A DNA stretch of 64,000 bases from Enterovibrio sp045679545. GTDB taxonomy: Bacteria > Pseudomonadota > Gammaproteobacteria > Enterobacterales > Vibrionaceae. The translations under genes were made by a program, and so were the position numbers. Below are positions 54,240 to 63,505 of the stretch, piece after piece. Each line of letters begins with the position of its first letter. Within the stretch, counting starts at the first letter, position 1. The DNA lies in the NCBI RefSeq assembly GCF_045679545.1, contig NZ_CP166194.1, forward strand, positions 2,914,001 through 2,978,000, in the 5' to 3' direction. A model generated the notes under the pieces. The model ran no database searches and had not been told where the DNA came from. It was given only the letters and a program-made list of their open reading frames with translations.

Positions 54240-55231
54240 GGCGTTTGAGTCTCGTTCACTGCTGGAACAGCAGATGCGTCGCTAGCGGGCGATAACGTGA
54301 CCGATTCTGCGACTTTTTTGGCCGTCGCTGGCGGGATCTCACCTACCACGGTAATCTCCGCATTGCCCACCACATGGCTGTGTAATGTACGACTGCCTTT
54401 GCGGACCAATTGCTCCCTCACTGACATTTTGTCTGCTTCCGCTAAGTAAACGGAAAAGCTGAACAATCCATCACTGAACATCTGACTTTCGACAGGGCGC
54501 TCCGTGATGAGCAAGCGGTGACGATTCTGATAAATCGGCATAAAGCCTTCAGGCAACCCCGTCACTTGCCACTTTAATATGGAATCAGAAGACTTGGGCA
54601 CCTGCACCACAGGTGGCAACTCAAGCGCGGCCAGCGTGCTCATACCTTCGCTGATCTGTGGAGAAATCACCAAAGACAACGCGCGATATTGTTCAATAGG
54701 GTCGCCATCACGATCGAGCAAATCAGCACGCACTAGTAGCTTGCTGGCCTGATCAATCCACAACACATACGAATAACGTTCACCGTCTTTGGGAGATACA
54801 CGGACGACATCACAAGGAAGACCCGCCTCGCGTGCGCGACCCAAGGGGACAAAATCATACATGGTCGAAAGGTGTTCAATATCTGCCTGCATAATGGCAG
54901 GAAGCGGCGCAATCATTTGACTGCTTTCAATGGTAAAAGGGTCGACACCCGGCTCGAAGTAACTGATTTCGTCGCCACGACGAATCACTTCGCGGGGAGG
55001 CCCACTCAGATAAGCGATATGACCAAATGATTCACCCTCCACCAGCGCATGACGGAAACGGAGAGGTTCGATGCTATTTTTACGCACCAAAATGTAGGAT
55101 AGCTCGTAGTTCTGTTGCTCGGTGGCCTGGCCCATCTGATGCAGCAATGCCTCGGCGGGGTTTTCTTCCGTCGAGGCATTGGCGACCAGACTGACCAGTG
55201 CAACAACACCGATCAGGAAAGGTTTCATCAA
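54236..55231 (-). CDS. rseB: Sigma-E factor regulatory protein RseB
   Basis: Periplasmic protein that protects RseA from cleavage by DegS and senses lipopolysaccharide and mislocalised lipoprotein. 331 residues with a signal peptide (about 1-20, cleavage near ANA) and the MucB/RseB N- and C-terminal domains (SYILVRKNSIEPLRFRHA; LPEGFMPIYQNRH). Lies between rseA and rseC. Confidence 0.94.
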   Translation of the reverse strand: MMKPFLIGVVALVSLVANASTEENPAEALLHQMGQATEQQNYELSYILVRKNSIEPLRFRHALVEGESFGHIAYLSGPPREVIRRGDEISYFEPGVDPFTIESSQMIAPLPAIMQADIEHLSTMYDFVPLGRAREAGLPCDVVRVSPKDGERYSYVLWIDQASKLLVRADLLDRDGDPIEQYRALSLVISPQISEGMSTLAALELPPVVQVPKSSDSILKWQVTGLPEGFMPIYQNRHRLLITERPVESQMFSDGLFSFSVYLAEADKMSVREQLVRKGSRTLHSHVVGNAEITVVGEIPPATAKKVAESVTLSPASDASAVPAVNETQTP

Positions 55232-55233
55232 TA

Positions 55234-55854
55234 TTATTTGCTCATTTCAGGTGTTAGCATCACGCCTTGATCAATGATTTCATCAGCATTGAGGCGCAAC
55301 TGCAACTCATAGTCTTGGAACATCGCATTGACGCGACGACGCTGTTCCATCACCAAAGCTTCAGATGGGTTACTTTGCATCGAATCTCGGCTAAGGCTCA
55401 CAGGCTCAGCCGAACCGCCTAACGGAATGGTTTGCAATACTGGCGGCTGAGCGCTGGCCAGTGTCGTGTTGGCATCAAAGCCACCATTATACTGCTGAAC
55501 ACCCACGATGACCGCGAGAGATACTGCAGCGGCCATGCCGACTTGTGTCAGCTGCTGCAACCAAGAAGGCATCGATTTTTTCGCTGCCTGAGGCGTTGGC
55601 TGAGACTCATGCAATGGCACCACATTGGGTGCAGCTTGCGAGCCATAGCTTGGTTCATCGTCTAACGCAGCAGCAACGCTGGCGGCGATATCCCAACTTG
55701 GATTCTTCGGCGCATCTCCACGCATCACATCACGCGTAACGGCAAAGCTTTTCCATGCTTCTTGCGACGACGGATCATTTTCTAGCGCGTCAATCAACGC
55801 CTGATCTATCTCGTTACCATCAAATAATGCAGAAAGGTTTTCTTTTTCAGCCAT
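55234..55854 (-). CDS. rseA: Anti-sigma-E factor RseA
   Basis: Inner-membrane anti-sigma factor, 206 residues. A cytoplasmic N-terminal domain (about 1-95, KENLSALFDGNEIDQALI) binds sigma-E; one membrane segment (about 102-122); a periplasmic C-terminal part binds RseB and ends at the DegS/RseP cleavage region. It follows rpoE at a 30-base gap. Confidence 0.94.
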   Translation of the reverse strand: MAEKENLSALFDGNEIDQALIDALENDPSSQEAWKSFAVTRDVMRGDAPKNPSWDIAASVAAALDDEPSYGSQAAPNVVPLHESQPTPQAAKKSMPSWLQQLTQVGMAAAVSLAVIVGVQQYNGGFDANTTLASAQPPVLQTIPLGGSAEPVSLSRDSMQSNPSEALVMEQRRRVNAMFQDYELQLRLNADEIIDQGVMLTPEMSK

Positions 55855-55884
55855 TTATTTCACCGTTTTCAACAGTTAATACTG

Positions 55885-56463
55885 TTACTGGTTCATGAGT
55901 GGGCGAACACGTTTGTCTACCGCTTCCCTGGCACGGAAAATACGCGAGCGTACCGTTCCTACCGGACAGTCCATTACTTCTGCAATCTCTTCATAACTCA
56001 AGCCGTCGATTTCACGCAGTGTAATGGCCGTTTTCAGATCTTCAGGCAGGGCTTCGATTGTACTAAACACCACCTGCTTCAACTGTTCTGACAACATAAG
56101 GTTCTCAGGGTTCGAAATTTCTTTCAGTGCACCACCATTTTCGTAATTTTCCGCTTCTTCAGCATCAATATCACTGGCTGGTGGACGGCGTCCTTGGGCG
56201 ACCAAATAATTCTTCGCGGTATTGACTGCAATGCGATACAACCACGTATAAAAGGCGCTCTCACCTCGGAAGCCAGGCAAAGCTCGATAGGCTTTGATAA
56301 AGGCTTCTTGAGTAACATCTGGGACATCACCGCTATTGTTCACATAGCGAGAGATAAGGTTACTTACCTTATGCTGATATTTGATGACCAACAGATTAAA
56401 CGCCTGTTTATCGCCGTTCTGTACGCGCTCTATTAAGGCTTGATCAGTTAACTGCTCGCTCAT
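55885..56463 (-). CDS. rpoE: RNA polymerase sigma factor RpoE (sigma-E)
   Basis: Envelope-stress ECF sigma factor, 192 residues. Region 2 (KYQHKVSNLISRYVNNSGD, DVTQEAFIKAYRAL) and region 4 (LREIDGLSYEEIAEVMDCPVG) match E. coli RpoE along the length. First gene of rpoE-rseABC, divergent from nadB, with a sigma-E type promoter about 200 bases upstream. Confidence 0.97.
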   Translation of the reverse strand: MSEQLTDQALIERVQNGDKQAFNLLVIKYQHKVSNLISRYVNNSGDVPDVTQEAFIKAYRALPGFRGESAFYTWLYRIAVNTAKNYLVAQGRRPPASDIDAEEAENYENGGALKEISNPENLMLSEQLKQVVFSTIEALPEDLKTAITLREIDGLSYEEIAEVMDCPVGTVRSRIFRAREAVDKRVRPLMNQ

Positions 56464-56935
56464 TCGAGCGCCTTCTCCTTATTATTGATACCAATATGCT
56501 TCTTTAACGTGATAACGCTATTCACACGATAAGCTTTTCACACGATAAAGTGTCACTGTAAAACGTCAGAAGACCGTCAGCACTTGGTATTTCTTTTCGC
56601 TCGTTGTCACTTTGCTGCCACTAAATATAAAAAATGACACGTCGTTAAAGAGTGAGCAAAGTGTATGAGTGATACGGTAATATAAAGTTCCCTAAAAAAG
56701 CGGGATTCGTTTCATGATCCGATCCAGCTCGCAAAGTCTAACAGATAGCATGGTGGCTTAGTAACCACTGCGTTCCGCCATCTTCTTTTCTGAGTGAAGA
56801 TATGCCTGACCCAGTTAACATTCTACGGCTAGCCGGATTAGTGTAAACTGACCAAACCACCTGAATATCTCGTTGTTTCAAATGACAGCAGGCGGACTTG
56901 TTCAGCTTCATTTGAAAGAAAGGACTACATAATCA
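56464..56935. other. Divergent rpoE-nadB intergenic region
   Basis: A 472-base non-coding gap. It contains the sigma-E type promoter described separately, a 12-bp direct repeat TTCACACGATAA at 56521-56532 and 56537-56548 in the rpoE leader, and a nadB-proximal part with an AAGAAAGGA ribosome site just before the nadB ATG. No ORF of coding character was seen. Confidence 0.6.
56665..56692 (-). promoter_or_regulatory. Sigma-E dependent promoter of rpoE
   Basis: On the minus strand GGAACTT (56692-56686) is followed, after 16 bases, by TCATA (56669-56665). This fits the sigma-E consensus (GGAACTT, then TC-rich -10) and lies upstream of rpoE, where the self-activated promoter is known in E. coli. 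The transcript would have a leader of about 190 bases. Confidence 0.75.
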
Positions 56936-58552
56936 ATGAGCAAACACCCAGAACACATCTGTGACGTACTGGTTATTGGCAGCGGTGCTGCTGGTTTATC
57001 ATTAGCGCTGCATCTCGCGCCGACTCAAAAAGTCATGGTACTCAGCAAAGGACCGAGCAGCGAAGGGGCAACCTATTACGCACAAGGTGGTATTGCCGCT
57101 GTTTTTGACGAAAGCGACTCCATTGAATCACACGTTGAAGATACGCAGATCGCTGGTGATGGCCTGTGTGACGAAAGCATTGTGCATTTCATTGCGGAAA
57201 ACGCCAAAGAGTGTGTGCAGTGGCTGATTGATGGCGGTGTGCCTTTTGATCGTGAAGAAAACAGCAGCAGTGACGAACCCAAGTTTCACCTTACGCGCGA
57301 GGGGGGACATAGTCATCGCCGCATTCTTCATGCTGCCGATGCAACAGGCATGGCAGTGCAAACCTCGTTACAACAAAACGTCTTGCAGCACCCTAATATC
57401 ACGGTACTTGAGCGCCATAACGCCCTTGACTTGATCACGCGTAAGAAAATCGGCATTTCAGGTGCCAACCGAGTTCTCGGCGCGTATGTTTGGAACCGGG
57501 ACCGTGAAGAAGTTGAAACGGTTCGTGCCAAGTTTGTGGTACTGGCAACGGGTGGTGCATCAAAAGTTTATCAATACACCTCCAACCCTGATGTCTCCTC
57601 TGGTGATGGTATCGCGATGGCATGGCGTGCAGGCTGTCGGGTCGCCAATTTAGAATTCAACCAGTTTCACCCGACCTGCTTATTCCACCCTGAAGCGCGA
57701 AACTTTTTGATCACCGAAGCACTTCGTGGGGAAGGTGCGTATCTGCGCCGCCCGGACGGTTCTCGTTTTATGCCGGACTTCGATGAGCGCGCGGAGTTAG
57801 CTCCTCGCGATGTGGTAGCCCGTGCGATTGATTATGAAATGAAACGTCTGGGTGCAGACTGCATGTACATCGATATCAGCCATAAAGACTCGGATTTTGT
57901 GATGAAGCATTTCCCGACCATTTATGAAAAGCTGCTCACTTACGGCTTTGATTTAACCACGGACGCGATTCCTATCGTACCCGCCGCTCACTATACCTGT
58001 GGGGGGGTGATGGTGAATAAGAACGGTCAGACCGATCTTCAAGGCCTGTATGCGATTGGCGAAGTCAGCTATACCGGATTGCATGGCGCCAACCGCATGG
58101 CCTCAAACTCACTATTGGAGTGTGTGGTTTATGCGTGGGCCGCCGCTATGCACATTGGCGAAAATGCCGCTGCTGCGGAAGTACCACCGCCATTGCCACA
58201 TTGGGATGACAGTCTCGTCAGTTGCTCAGATGAAGAAGTGGTAATTCAACACAACTGGCACGAACTGCGCCTGTTTATGTGGGATTACGTCGGCATTGTC
58301 CGCTCAACCAAACGCCTTGAGCGCGCATTGCGTCGTATTGAGTTGTTGAAACAAGAAACGCACGAGTATTACAGCAATTTCCGTGTGTCCAACAACTTGC
58401 TTGAACTGCGAAATCTCTTGCAAGTCGCAGAGCTAATGGTGCGTTGCGCGATGGCGCGCAAAGAAAGTCGCGGCTTGCATTACACTCTTGATTATCCTGA
58501 CAAACTAGAAAACAGCGGCCCCACTATTTTGGTGCCCGACTTCCCCTGCTAA
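56936..58552 (+). CDS. nadB: L-aspartate oxidase
   Basis: First step of NAD synthesis: aspartate to iminoaspartate with FAD. 538 residues, with FAD motif VIGSGAAGLSLALHLA, ATYYAQGGIAAV, active-site HYTCGGVMV and LHGANRMASNSLLECVVY, and a helical C-terminal domain. A run of seven G lies at 58001-58007. Divergent from rpoE as in E. coli. Confidence 0.97.
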   Translation: MSKHPEHICDVLVIGSGAAGLSLALHLAPTQKVMVLSKGPSSEGATYYAQGGIAAVFDESDSIESHVEDTQIAGDGLCDESIVHFIAENAKECVQWLIDGGVPFDREENSSSDEPKFHLTREGGHSHRRILHAADATGMAVQTSLQQNVLQHPNITVLERHNALDLITRKKIGISGANRVLGAYVWNRDREEVETVRAKFVVLATGGASKVYQYTSNPDVSSGDGIAMAWRAGCRVANLEFNQFHPTCLFHPEARNFLITEALRGEGAYLRRPDGSRFMPDFDERAELAPRDVVARAIDYEMKRLGADCMYIDISHKDSDFVMKHFPTIYEKLLTYGFDLTTDAIPIVPAAHYTCGGVMVNKNGQTDLQGLYAIGEVSYTGLHGANRMASNSLLECVVYAWAAAMHIGENAAAAEVPPPLPHWDDSLVSCSDEEVVIQHNWHELRLFMWDYVGIVRSTKRLERALRRIELLKQETHEYYSNFRVSNNLLELRNLLQVAELMVRCAMARKESRGLHYTLDYPDKLENSGPTILVPDFPC

Positions 58553-58563
58553 CTTGCCAACAT

Positions 58564-58591
58564 AAAAAAGCCCTCAACGTGAGGGCTTTTT
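58564..58591. terminator. Bidirectional terminator between nadB and the chemoreceptor gene
   Basis: AAAAAGCCCTC, loop AACGT, GAGGGCTTTTT, an 11-bp perfect stem with a T-run on either strand. It separates two convergent genes. Confidence 0.9.
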
Positions 58592-58655
58592 GTTGGCTTG
58601 AACTCAGTGAATCACCCCAAAGAGGCCATTCGTTGTGCCAATAAAAGGCGAGAAA

Positions 58656-60464
58656 TCAAGAACGGAATGCCGCAATAGCAGATTCTAACTCTTTGCTTTG
58701 ATCCGCGACGCGAGCAGCCGCACGTGCATTTTCACTGGTTGATGCCGTGTTCGAAGAGGTTATCTCTTGAATGGAGTGCACGTTCAGGTTCACCTCTTTC
58801 GCCACCATGCTTTGCTCTTCAATAGCTGCGGCAATTTGCGTGCTCATGTCCATGATTTGCTGCATATCAACAATGATATTATCAAGCTCTGTCGCTGCTT
58901 CTTCCACGTAACTCACCGATTGCTCGCTATCATGCTGACAAGAGGTAATACGATCGACAACGTGGTTAGTCTGCTGCTGCAATGACGATATCATGGTCGC
59001 AATTTCATCGGTTGATTTATGGGTACGCGTTGCTAAAGATCGAACCTCGTCCGCCACTACGGCAAAACCACGCCCCTGCTCACCTGCACGCGCCGCTTCT
59101 ATCGCTGCGTTCAGTGCCAACAAGTTAGTTTGCTCTGAAATATCTTTGATCACATCGACCACACTGCCAATCTGCTGCGAGAGCGACACCAAGCTATGAA
59201 TATCGCTGTTGGCAACACTGAGCCCTTCCGATAGCGTCACAATGGCACTGCGAGTGGCTTGAACGGTTTGATGACCTTTCTGTGCTCGCAATAAGCTTTG
59301 ATCGGCATTGGACGCTGCCGCTTCAGTATTTGACGCAATTTCTCGAATGGTTGCTTCCATTTCGTTGACGGCGGTGGCGGCCATCTCCGCTTCTGAATGC
59401 TGCTTATCGAGGGAGATTTCAGCATGAGAACTGCGGGCTTGGACATCGGATGCCGTCGCATTCAAGGTTGTAATAGACATTTTCACACCCGCGATCAACG
59501 TCTGACAATGCTCAAGCACGGTATTGAAATCTGTTGCCACAACCGCGATTTCATCATTACCATCTGTTTTCGCACGCAAGGTTAAATCTCGCTCTGCTGC
59601 CACTTGCTCCATGGTGCTGGTCAAGGTTTTCAGGCGGCGCTGAATATCACGATTTAGCCAGATACTGATCGAAAGCAGCAACAAAGAAACCAACACCAAC
59701 ACCAACCCTGTGAATACGGCCAATGCACGTGTTGATGCATCCAGTTCGTCAGTTAGCTGCGCACGCATGGCATCGAAGTCCGCTTCTACCTGATGAGTCT
59801 GTTGGCGAATACTACCTAGCAATCCAGATTGATGATCCAGCCCCACCTTGCCTTTTAGTTGCATGTAGCGCTCAACCAATCCCTTTTGTTGAGTTAACAA
59901 TGGCGTATTGACCCGAGAAGCTACGTCGCTCCATATCGCTTTGAATTCATCAAAACGCGCCGTTGATGTATCTGCCACCAGCAAGCGAACCAAGGTCACA
60001 AGATATTCAATCTCTGCGTTGTTTTGTTGTTGGTTGAGTAAAGCTGTATTGGTGGCAGTTAACTCGCCCCACGCTCCTGACTCCCGATTAAGTCCAAGCG
60101 CCTTGTAACCATCAGCAAGACCAACAAAGCCATCACGATAATGAGTCATGGCTTGTTTAACTGCGCCAATTTGTGGCAGGGTCAAATCCAATTCGTTGGC
60201 ATCTTGCTGCAATTGCGCCAACGATTTATCAAACTCAATGACATTCGTTTCAAATTGTTCAATATATTTACGGTCCAAACGAGACAGAAAATCTTTTTCA
60301 TTTCTTCGCAGATTGAGCAAACGAACTTCGAGATCGCCAACAAGCGTCAACTTGGTTTTCAAATCAACCATACGTTCAGATGCTTGCCAGCCGACAAGGG
60401 CAAACAAGACCAAAGACACCGCGGAAAATGCGGTCAGTGAATAAAGCTTGGTTCTAATTTTCAT
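58656..60464 (-). CDS. Methyl-accepting chemotaxis protein
   Basis: A 602-residue chemoreceptor. One N-terminal membrane segment (about 10-28), a helical periplasmic sensor (about 30-245, resembling the two-bundle HBM type), a second membrane segment (about 247-270), HAMP (about 271-324) and the cytoplasmic signalling domain with the hairpin tip EQTNLLALNAAIEAARAGEQ. No C-terminal NWETF-type methylesterase tether was seen. The ligand is unknown. No chemotaxis genes adjoin it. Confidence 0.93.
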   Translation of the reverse strand: MKIRTKLYSLTAFSAVSLVLFALVGWQASERMVDLKTKLTLVGDLEVRLLNLRRNEKDFLSRLDRKYIEQFETNVIEFDKSLAQLQQDANELDLTLPQIGAVKQAMTHYRDGFVGLADGYKALGLNRESGAWGELTATNTALLNQQQNNAEIEYLVTLVRLLVADTSTARFDEFKAIWSDVASRVNTPLLTQQKGLVERYMQLKGKVGLDHQSGLLGSIRQQTHQVEADFDAMRAQLTDELDASTRALAVFTGLVLVLVSLLLLSISIWLNRDIQRRLKTLTSTMEQVAAERDLTLRAKTDGNDEIAVVATDFNTVLEHCQTLIAGVKMSITTLNATASDVQARSSHAEISLDKQHSEAEMAATAVNEMEATIREIASNTEAAASNADQSLLRAQKGHQTVQATRSAIVTLSEGLSVANSDIHSLVSLSQQIGSVVDVIKDISEQTNLLALNAAIEAARAGEQGRGFAVVADEVRSLATRTHKSTDEIATMISSLQQQTNHVVDRITSCQHDSEQSVSYVEEAATELDNIIVDMQQIMDMSTQIAAAIEEQSMVAKEVNLNVHSIQEITSSNTASTSENARAAARVADQSKELESAIAAFRS

Positions 60465-60598
60465 GTTACCCCTTCCCTATAAACTTCGTGGGTACAGCAT
60501 ACGGCAAGCGAATTAATGGCTGCGTAAACCGTTATCGGCGGGGTCAATGATTCGTTTAGGGATGACGTACGCTAAATATTCAATAAATGCGATGATCA

Positions 60599-61006
60599 TC
60601 AACTTTTCAACACAAGACAGATCCGGCTGACGTGACGAAAACTGTCATACGTGAAGGCATCTGCGGCAAGTGGCAAACGAAGACGATGTTGATGACGTTC
60701 GAGATCCAAAACAATCAAGTGTCGACTAAACAGATAGATTCGTGCGACGTCATAATCTGTGCCGTGATAGCGGCAAAGACCGCTACTATGAAGTTGCATG
60801 TCGCCAGTGATTGAACCAACGTGCTTAAGGCGATGCCTCAAGTCAGACAATAAAAACACAAGCAGGAGAGTTTTGGCTTCAAGAGGAAGTACTGAGGCAG
60901 CAAAGAGAAGTGCTACCAATGAGGTATAAAGCGCAAACAGCCCCCAGCGCAACCACCGAGAGCGCTGGAGCCGTGTGCTAACGCAATTTGCTGCGGTTAT
61001 GTGCAA
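60599..61006 (-). CDS. ygfX: YgfX/CptA-like membrane protein
   Basis: A 135-residue protein with two close membrane segments (about 18-36 and 40-56) and a basic C-terminal domain, in the position of E. coli ygfX next to sdhE. In E. coli YgfX is described as the toxin-like partner of SdhE and interacts with FtsZ and MreB; other work questions this. It overlaps sdhE by 29 bases. Confidence 0.82.
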   Translation of the reverse strand: MHITAANCVSTRLQRSRWLRWGLFALYTSLVALLFAASVLPLEAKTLLLVFLLSDLRHRLKHVGSITGDMQLHSSGLCRYHGTDYDVARIYLFSRHLIVLDLERHQHRLRLPLAADAFTYDSFRHVSRICLVLKS

Positions 61007-61238
61007 TGATTTTATCCGTCATCGCTGCATGTGCTGGCAACGCACTACGAGTATGTCCCATTAACCAAGAAAATAAATCTGGGTCATCACATTCAAGAAA
61101 CGTGACGAAATCCTGTTTCTCTTCCTGGGTGAGATTATCAAAACACTCTTCAAAAAACGGCATAATGATCACGTCCAATTCCAACATACCGCGACGGCAT
61201 GCCCATTTGATCCGCGGTTTATCTTCGGCGGTCAGCAT
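60978..61238 (-). CDS. sdhE: FAD assembly factor SdhE
   Basis: A small factor (86 residues) that promotes covalent FAD attachment to succinate dehydrogenase. The RGxxE motif is in RRGMLELDV (Arg16-Gly17-x-x-Glu20). The ATG at 61238 follows GAGG; the frame is open a further 47 codons upstream but that part is unlike the family. Coupled to ygfX. Confidence 0.93.
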   Translation of the reverse strand: MLTAEDKPRIKWACRRGMLELDVIIMPFFEECFDNLTQEEKQDFVTFLECDDPDLFSWLMGHTRSALPAHAAMTDKIIAHNRSKLR

Positions 61239-61355
61239 GATTACCTCATTCAGTATCAATAAACATAACAGGCCAAATAGTATCAGTGCCCTTACTTGGG
61301 CGCTATTACTGCCGATGTCAGGGTGTTGACCTTGTGATCTAGGTAACTCACCCTT

Positions 61356-61395
61356 ACATAAAGAGTTAAAGCTGAACATAAAGAGTTAATGCTGA
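61356..61395. repeat. Two-copy 20-bp tandem repeat in the sdhE-ygfZ gap
   Basis: ACATAAAGAGTTAA followed by A or T and GCTGA occurs twice head to tail (61356-61375 and 61376-61395), with a single mismatch. A spacing of 20 bp is close to two helical turns, so a regulator could bind both on one face. It sits 56 bases before ygfZ. Confidence 0.75.
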
Positions 61396-61450
61396 CATTC
61401 CTTGCAGACGGCATTACCATAACGAATCCGTTTTTTTAGCGAGAGACACC

Positions 61451-62431
61451 ATGACAACTTGGTACCAAACGCATACTTTCCCTCGACTCCCACTTTCTTC
61501 AGACAGTGCACTTCCTCCACTGTCAGTGATCGCGCTGGACCATCTTGCCTTGATTACCGCAGTGGGTGCCGACACCATCAGCTATCTTCAAGGTCAACTG
61601 ACCTGCGATCTGGTGTCATTGGAAAAGAATCGCTCAACCCTAGCCGCACAGTGTGACGCAAAAGGCAAAGTGTGGTCTGTCATGCGCCTTTTCCATCACG
61701 GTGAGGGCATCGCATATACCCAGCCTGCTTCAATCGCCGAAAAGCAGTTAGCTGAAATCAAAAAATACGCCGTGTTTTCTAAAGTCACCTTCACCCACAG
61801 TGAACAAGTACTCATTGGTATCGTTGGTGATAAAGCCGATAACGCCATGCAATCTCGCTTTTTGGGCGATGGCGACGTGCGCCCAACGCAAACTGGTACA
61901 GCGGTTCGCATTGAAGCTAATCGTTGGCTGTTGGCCATCGATGCGGAAGAAGCAAACAACATCATCCATGAAATGGGGGAGCGCGCAGAATTGAGCGACA
62001 GTAGCCTTTGGGATATGTGCGAACTTCGCAGTGCCATTCCCGCCATCACGGATGCCACCACTAATGAGTTCATCCCTCAGGCGCTTAACCTTCAAGCATT
62101 GGATGGCATCAGCTTTAAAAAAGGCTGCTACACTGGACAAGAAACCGTTGCTCGTGCCAAGTACCGCGGCATCAATAAACGTGCGGCGTATTTACTTCAG
62201 GGCGACGCTGACAAAGCGCCAAAAGCCGGTGATGTGTTTGACCGTAGCGTGGGTGAGAATTGGCGTACTGGCGGCACTGTTTTATCCGGCTATCGCTTTG
62301 ATGATGGTCAGGCGCTTGCACTGGTCGTACTGCCAAATAACTTGGAAGAAGACAGTCAATTTCGCCTGCCAGACACTGATGCGTTATGGCACAAAGCAGA
62401 CATGCCTTACAGCCTAGACGATGATGCCTGA
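61451..62431 (+). CDS. ygfZ: tRNA-modifying / folate-binding protein YgfZ
   Basis: A folate-dependent protein needed for iron-sulfur enzymes such as MiaB. 326 residues, with the family signature KKGCYTGQETVARAKYRG around the conserved Cys. Divergent from sdhE. A GCGAGAGA-type site precedes the ATG. Confidence 0.94.
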   Translation: MTTWYQTHTFPRLPLSSDSALPPLSVIALDHLALITAVGADTISYLQGQLTCDLVSLEKNRSTLAAQCDAKGKVWSVMRLFHHGEGIAYTQPASIAEKQLAEIKKYAVFSKVTFTHSEQVLIGIVGDKADNAMQSRFLGDGDVRPTQTGTAVRIEANRWLLAIDAEEANNIIHEMGERAELSDSSLWDMCELRSAIPAITDATTNEFIPQALNLQALDGISFKKGCYTGQETVARAKYRGINKRAAYLLQGDADKAPKAGDVFDRSVGENWRTGGTVLSGYRFDDGQALALVVLPNNLEEDSQFRLPDTDALWHKADMPYSLDDDA

Positions 62432-62897
62432 GCTGAATACACCTATCGTTGTGATGCTGCGTGATAACGACATTGCACATCGCATACTGCCGCATCAACG
62501 AGCGGCCACCACGATATTAGACGCCGCAGAACAACGCGGCGTTGACCCTCGCCAATTGGTGAAATCTATGCTGTTGCGAGATATGGGCGGCCAGTACGCA
62601 TTAGCCTGCTTGCCAGGCACTGCGTCGGTAGATCCGAAGAAAGTTAGGGCTCTATTGGGTTGTCGCCGCATGACCTGTGTCGACAGCACCCATGTTCAAA
62701 GCATTACTGGCTATTCGCCGGGCATGATCACCCCTATTGCAGTATTAGGGGCGATGCCGATTTTCTTCGACCCCACCTTAAATCAGTTTGAACAAGTGAA
62801 CATCAGTAGCGGTTCGCCGTTAGCGGGGGTTGAGCTGGCCTATGACGACCTCGTTGCCTTGTGCCAGCCTAGGGTGGCAGACATTTGCCGAGAGTGA
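62421..62897 (+). CDS. YbaK/EbsC-type aminoacyl-tRNA deacylase-like protein
   Basis: A 158-residue protein with the YbaK fold: LVKSMLLRD, YALACLPGTASVDPKKVRALLG and GYSPGMITPIAVLG match the substrate-pocket strands and loop. Probably a trans-editing hydrolase of a mischarged tRNA, substrate unknown. It starts within the last codons of ygfZ, so it is likely translated from the same message. A second, distinct protein of the family is encoded at 8597-9100. Confidence 0.82.
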   Translation: MMPELNTPIVVMLRDNDIAHRILPHQRAATTILDAAEQRGVDPRQLVKSMLLRDMGGQYALACLPGTASVDPKKVRALLGCRRMTCVDSTHVQSITGYSPGMITPIAVLGAMPIFFDPTLNQFEQVNISSGSPLAGVELAYDDLVALCQPRVADICRE

Positions 62898-63217
62898 AAC
62901 TCAAGAGTAAATAGCGCACCAGTAGCGCTAAGAATCTTTGGATTCACCAAACCATTGATCAAACCGTTCGCCAGCAAGTGCAAGATCCACGTGCCAGATA
63001 AGCAAACCAGGTGTCTAGTTATCTAGAATGTGACCCATCCCAAATTCATTAGCTTGAACCCTACTTTATTCGACCAAGTGTCTTAGCTGTCACATTGTGG
63101 TCATGCCCGCATCGTTATAATGCCGCCCGCCAAAATTCCAGAATTTATCACTGGAATGAAGGATGTTGGCTAGCCGTGCCGGGAGGCACAATAATAAAAG
63201 AATAAAAGGAACTGCGA
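62898..63217 (+). promoter_or_regulatory. Non-coding region upstream of the 67-residue ORF
   Basis: A 320-base gap. A likely promoter is TTGTGG (63095-63100), 15 bases, TATAAT (63116-63121). An 8-bp inverted repeat AATGTGAC (63027-63034) and GTCACATT (63089-63096) overlaps its -35 box. The leader carries a small hairpin GTGCC-GGGA-GGCAC near 63177-63190. No ORF of note. Confidence 0.5.
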
Positions 63218-63421
63218 ATGCGGATGTTTAATCGTTATATCCCGACCCTCATTGCGAAGCACGTCTACAGGTTGTTTACAGGACGTATTCACATCGACGG
63301 CCGCGGAGATTTCGACTTTCATCAGGGAATGGTGCAGGCGCAATCAGACGCGGATTTTGAGCATTATCGAACCGTTAAGGAAATTAATGCAGAGATCCGA
63401 CGCTTGAAAGAGCAGTGCTAA
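63218..63421 (+). CDS. Small conserved-looking protein, function unknown
   Basis: A 67-residue protein rich in basic and aromatic residues, beginning MRMFNRYIPTLIAKHV and ending in a charged helix (VKEINAEIRRLKEQC). AAGGA lies seven bases before the ATG and a consensus-like promoter lies about 100 bases upstream, so it is likely expressed. I do not recognise a named family, though I recall similar short ORFs in vibrios. No signal peptide or membrane segment. Confidence 0.65.
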   Translation: MRMFNRYIPTLIAKHVYRLFTGRIHIDGRGDFDFHQGMVQAQSDADFEHYRTVKEINAEIRRLKEQC

Positions 63422-63505
63422 TTATACCCAGCACCTCAAGGTGATGGATTTTGAATCGTCACTGAGAAATGAATAAGGGACAGCGCTTCAAACATTTCGC
63501 TTGAT

